The notes under the pieces were generated by a model. It did no database searches. It worked only from the letters and a program-made list of their open reading frames with translations, and was not told the DNA's origin. 64,000 nucleotides of DNA, taken from positions 5,013,091 to 5,077,090 of the forward strand of contig VZDJ01000033.1 in assembly GCA_008694505.1 (NCBI GenBank). The letters are read 5' to 3'. The position numbers and the translations under genes were made by a program. Positions 59,706 to 64,000 of the stretch are shown here, one piece after another (the first letter of the stretch is position 1; every line of letters starts with the position of its first letter). Source of the DNA: Cyanoderma ruficeps. Its lineage: Eukaryota > Chordata > Aves > Passeriformes > Timaliidae.

Positions 59706-59894
59706 CAGAACAGGGGAGTGTTGGTGTGGCTGTTTGGGGACTGCTGTCCAGGAGCCCAGCCAGCCACGGGGCTGGATCTGTAGTATCTGCTGGGCCTGGA
59801 TTGGGCAGAAGTTCCATTCAAAAGGACGATTCAGAAGAGGAGTGAGGACCCGAAGGCAGGAATCCCATGCAGACATTGCCATTTGCCATGAAAC

Positions 59895-59970
59895 ATATCA
59901 ATATTATAATATACACTATAATATCATGATATAATAATATTATATTTCTGTATGTACATGTATGTATATT
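59895..59970 (+). repeat. AT-rich low-complexity tract
   Basis: Imperfect ATATTATAAT and TATGTA repeats; no other content seen. Confidence 0.8.
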
Positions 59971-60117
59971 TCACACTCTCAGCATCAACCAAGCCTGGCT
60001 CAGCTTTAACGAGAAACTCTCAGACAGGGAGAGACAGTGACCAGATTCTCTGTTTCTCTGCTGTTCTCCTTCAACCTCTCCTTGCACACCCTCTATAAGC
60101 ATCCTGATGGATTTCCA

Positions 60118-60540
60118 GGAGTCCTCTCCTATGGGGAAAGGCTGGACAATTTGGGATTGTTCAGCCTTGCACAAAGAAGGGCTCCAGGTGAGCTAATTGT
60201 GGCCTTCCAGTGCCTGAAGGAGCCAACAGAAAACGTGGAGAGAGACTGTGGACAAGGGTGTGGAGTGACAGCACAAGGGGGAATGGCTTCCCACTGCCAG
60301 AGGACAGGGTTGGGTGGGATATTGGGAAGAAATCCTTCCTTGTGTGGATGCTGAGGCCCTGGCACAGGCTTCCCAGAGAAGCTGTGGCTGCCCCTGGATC
60401 TCTGGAAGTGTCCAAGGCCGGGTTGGATGGGCTAGGAGCAACCTGGGATAGTGGAAGGTGTCCCTGCCATGGCAAGGGGTGGGAGTGGATGGGCTTTAAG
60501 GTTCCTTCCCACTCAAACCATTCCGGAATTCCATGACCAT
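60118..60540 (+). mobile_element. Longer CR1 3' end
   Basis: Carries GGGAAAGGCTGGACAATTTG, CAGTGCCTGAAGGAGCC, the GTGGCTGCCCCTGGATCTC block and a CR1 tail ending ATTCCATGACC. Confidence 0.88.
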
Positions 60541-61718
60541 CTTGGTTATAGAGGACCACCCTCCACGCATCCTCTCTGATTTTCCATCCTCCTCACTGCT
60601 CCTAATTCCTGGCGTTTATATCTTTTGGTATTGATTGAAAGCCCATGTCTTTTGGTTTTTTTTTTAGAATTATGTTGATATGGTAGAAAAGCCATTTGCT
60701 CCTTTTGAGCAACAGGGAAGTCATAAATTAATGTTTCTTAGTTATTTCCCCAAAAATCAATAGCCGTGCCTGGAAAACAATAAAGCACTTAGAGCTTACA
60801 TGCAGATGAACACAAAAGGAGAGAAGCTCATCTAAACAGACCCAGAGTTACATCTCCCAGAGGAGAGCTGGGCAGTCGATCCACAGCGAGGCGGGGCCAG
60901 GAATGCTCGGGGGAAGAAAAATACCAGAGGAAGGAAAGCGAGGGGCTGATCAGTGTCAAATTACAGCCGGTTGTAAGGCAGAATCTCTGTGCTGGCTCGG
61001 GCTGGGGTAGAGTTGATTTCCCCCAGAAGAGCTGGGATGGGGCTGTGTTTGCCACACAGAGCTGGGGGAAGGAGGAGGAAGAGACGGATTCTTGGAGTGG
61101 TGGCATTTCCCTCCCTGAGTCACCTGTTTGTGTGATGGAGCCTGGCTTTCCTCGGAATGCCTGAACACCTGCCCGGGGGGAAATGGGGAATGAATTCCTT
61201 GGGTTTGTTTGCTTGTGCGCAGTATTTACTTCCCCTATTGAACTGGCATTATCTCAACCCACGAATTGTCTCACTTTTGCCCTCCCAGTTCTCTCCCCAC
61301 CTCCAGAGCCAAGGGGATTGGGTTAGGCAGGGGTGCCCCTAAATCTGCCTCTGCACCAGGGCCCGTTGTGCTGCTACATCGGAGTGCAACACCATGAGAC
61401 TGGGGAGCCTCATGAGGCCACACCACTTCTTTTTCCTCCTCCCATTAGAAACAGATGTGTTTCCCCTGGCAGTGCAAACTGCCCCTTTACTGCTGCAGGT
61501 TATATCTGACCCCTGAGATCCGGGTTCTGCCGATCCTGAAGCCCCTGCGAGGCAAAGAAACCCACCAAGCTGAGCTCATCAGAAATTTTGTAGGGTTTCT
61601 GCCTGTGGGTAGGGTGGGCCAGAGCAAAGCCTGGTTTTACCAGACCCCACAGGAGCTCCCAGCCCCTAGGAAAGAGAAACAACAGGGAGTAAAAAGCTCA
61701 AAATTATTGGTTGTTTTG

Positions 61719-62019
61719 TGTCGCGGGGCGAAGCTGGGCGTGTCCCAATTTAGGAACACTCGAGAGACGCTCAGGACACGGCTGTTGTAGAAAAACTCTC
61801 TCCACTTTATTTTGACTCCAGTTTTATACATTTGTACAGAGGTCAAGGGATTGGCTACACAGGTCGCCACCCCTTCGACCTGGATGGTGGGCATCACCAT
61901 CAATCATTTCTTCTCTCACAGGAGAAGTATGTAAACATTCTAAGAATAGACATTTTTTACATCAAGGCTGTGTGTGAAACTTCTACAGAAAGACAAAAGA
62001 CAGAAAACTCAGGGCAACA
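61719..62019 (-). mobile_element. Solo LTR, copy B of the same 300-bp family
   Basis: It begins TGTCGC and ends GCAACA, with a perfect 6-bp target duplication GTTTTG (61,713-61,718 and 62,020-62,025). Long stretches match the copy at 25,237, including the segment around CATCACCATCAATCATTTC. It is a solo LTR with no coding part. Confidence 0.92.
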
Positions 62020-62089
62020 GTTTTGTTTATAAGAAAAGGGTTTCTTACAACACAACAAACATTTGTAAGTAATAGTAAATATGAGTATT

Positions 62090-62325
62090 TTAGAAGAAAT
62101 TCCTCCCTGTGAGGGTGGGGAGGCCCTGGCACAGGTTGCCCAGAGAAGCTGTGGCTGCCCCTGGATCCCTGGAAGTGTCCAAGGCCAGGTTTGAAATGTC
62201 CAAGGTCAGGTCGGAAGGGGTTTGGAGCAACCTGGTGTGGTGGAAGGTGTCTTTGCCCATGGCAGGGGGTAGGACTGGGTGAGTTTTAAGGTCCCTTCCA
62301 ACCCAAACCATCCAGGGATTTTGTG
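62090..62325 (+). mobile_element. CR1 LINE 3' fragment
   Basis: Begins GTATTTTAGAAGAAATTCC, then CCTGTGAGGGTGGGGAGGCC and a tail GTCCCTTCCAACCCAAACC. A short internal duplication of the GTCCAAGGCCAGGTTTG segment is present. Confidence 0.85.
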
Positions 62326-64000
62326 GGATGCTGTCAGCACAGTGCCCTGAGCAGGCTGATCTGCTCTCCCGTGCTCCAAACCCAGTGGGGCCAGGAACCA
62401 GATGCTGCGAGGTGATGGACGCCCATCTGGAGCAGCGGCATTAGAAACCTCCAGAAAAAAATCCATCAGAAAATCCTCCTGGATTCCATCAGCAGCCCGC
62501 CACAAGAGCTTTCTATATTCATGAATTCATCAGAGTCATATTTCAAAAAATAATAAATGCCGTTATTATTGTTATTATTGGAATGAATTTCTCCATTATG
62601 TACTGAGTGATTGTAAGCACTTGCTGCCTGCAGCACAGGAACCACCTCAGGAATAATCCAAGCAAATGATATTTGTGTCGTGGCTGCCGTGGGGTCGTGT
62701 TTGGGGGTTTTTGAGCGAGGAAGGCATTAACCAGAACAACAGCAGCAATCACAACAGAAAGGAAGTCATTATAAGTTGGTGTAAAACACTGTCAGGGCGG
62801 GCTTTTTTCAGGCAAATTTAGTTTGGGGGATGTGACTCGTGCTTTCCTGAGGTTTGTCCTGGTTTTTTTGGGGCTCTGCCTGCACTCGGAGTCTCCTGCT
62901 CTCTGCTTGCTTTGCCTGTGGACAGAGGAAGGGGAGGAAAACAGAGCTCAGGGAATGAGCAGTGGGATGGAGCACGGCTGTTTGCTCCCTTATCACGCCA
63001 GTTTGTCCCCGTGGCCACTGTGTGCCTCCTTGGCTCCTGAGCCTCAGAGGTGGAGCCTTCCCTGCTCCGGGGCCCCTTCCCTGCTGCTCCCTGGATTCTC
63101 GGCCAGAAAGTGCTGCAAAGAGCAGAGGAGATGAAACAACTGACCAGGAGTCCTGCCCTGGGAGGTTAAACCTGGATAACGAGTGGATGCAGGGGATGGG
63201 CTGGGATTGATGGCTTTCCTCCAGAAAACTGGAGCCTGGGAAGTAAAGGCAGGAGGGGTGGCCCAGTGTCCCCCTCCATCCCAGAAGGGTTTGTGGTAGA
63301 AGCAGAGTCCCTCCTCACCCTCTGTCCCCCTGAGTCCCCTCCCTGGCTCCATCAGGCTCCATCCCCACCTCCCTTTCCCCATGATCCAAGAGCTGCCATG
63401 GGGCTGGAAAACACAAAATGGGAACAGCCCAAGATTTTTCCAAGAGGCCCAGCTGAGCTGTCAGCACGTTTTGACACGAGGCCAAGAAGAAAGATTCCAA
63501 AAAGATGGGAACCCACCACGCCAAAAAGTAACATTTGGTTGAGCATCTGCCAAAACAAAGCTAGCAGACTGCTGGGAAGGCTGCATTTTCCAAGGATTTT
63601 TTTTAGGCATGAGGAGCAGCAAAGAGGATCTCTGTGAGTCTCTTCAGCTTCCCAGGCTATGAGGAAAAGGACCCCTTGATAGCTGGAGGGGACATTTACT
63701 CCAAATGGTAGGAAAATTTCAATTTCTGGCCCTGGTGAGATGGCAAATTGCTCTGCTGCCACACCACAATAATCTCAGCATATCCAGAATCCAGGATTTT
63801 GCCCTGGAATAACATGGAATCATTAAAGCTTCACACCCTTGGTCTGTCATGGCAAAGTGGACAAACAATGTCCACACTGCCTTCATTTCAGTCACGTCAT
63901 GCCTTTATCTGTTAAAAAATTTAAAAAAATATTTTGGTGCCCAAAATTCCTGGGGAACTTGGCCTCACTAACTCCTGTGTGTCCATGACATCAGAGAGGG

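Larger units (their letters stand above)
52179..64000. other. A4GNT upstream flank, no other gene recognised
   Basis: Besides the LTRs, CR1 copies and the candidate promoter near 56,765-57,010, I see no supported exon. In mammals DBR1 follows A4GNT; no DBR1 sequence was recognised up to the window edge. Confidence 0.55.

Noticed and set aside
1..64000. CRISPR arrays, bacterial operons, tRNA or rRNA genes
   Set aside because: None seen; the tandem arrays lack unique spacers and the sequence is vertebrate nuclear DNA.

Overview
The window looks like bird nuclear DNA, probably from a songbird (inference). It carries many truncated CR1 LINE 3' ends in both orientations and several solo endogenous-retrovirus LTRs with clear target-site duplications. 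I see no mammalian-type SINEs. The only genes I can support are spliced vertebrate genes with introns of kilobase scale, and almost all long open frames outside their exons look like chance or repeat-derived frames. Two single unknown bases (7330, 9196) sit in simple-sequence tracts.

Layout. 1-12,600: non-coding upstream flank with CR1 fragments and possible conserved elements. 12,854-29,356 (+): CLDN18 (claudin-18), with two alternative first exons. The stomach-type exon (12,854-13,073) lies first and the lung-type exon (21,685-21,904) about 8.6 kb downstream. Both splice in the same phase onto four shared exons (26,175; 27,835; 28,266; 29,182), giving predicted proteins of 258 residues that end in a PDZ-type DYV tail. 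A 40-bp minisatellite with a 120-bp higher-order period lies just inside intron 1. The 3' UTR probably ends near 31,150.

31,150-49,150: about 18 kb of repeat-rich, non-coding DNA between convergent genes. It holds LTRs at 33,229, 35,161 (nested in a CR1), 38,424 and 45,001. In the human order I recall, DZIP1L lies here; I see no trace of it.

49,656-52,133 (-): A4GNT, the alpha-1,4-N-acetylglucosaminyltransferase of gastric gland mucin, as two coding exons (338 residues). Their intron holds a minisatellite and an LTR inserted into its last unit. A non-coding first exon may lie near 56,765-56,900. 52,200-64,000: otherwise non-coding, with CR1 copies and two more LTRs.

Biology. CLDN18 (tight-junction barrier) and A4GNT (mucin glycosylation) both serve the gastric epithelium in mammals. 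Their putative promoter regions here share FOXA-like and GATA motifs, and the stomach promoter of CLDN18 also has a CRE. No unknown multi-gene system is visible; the unusual material is regulatory and repetitive.
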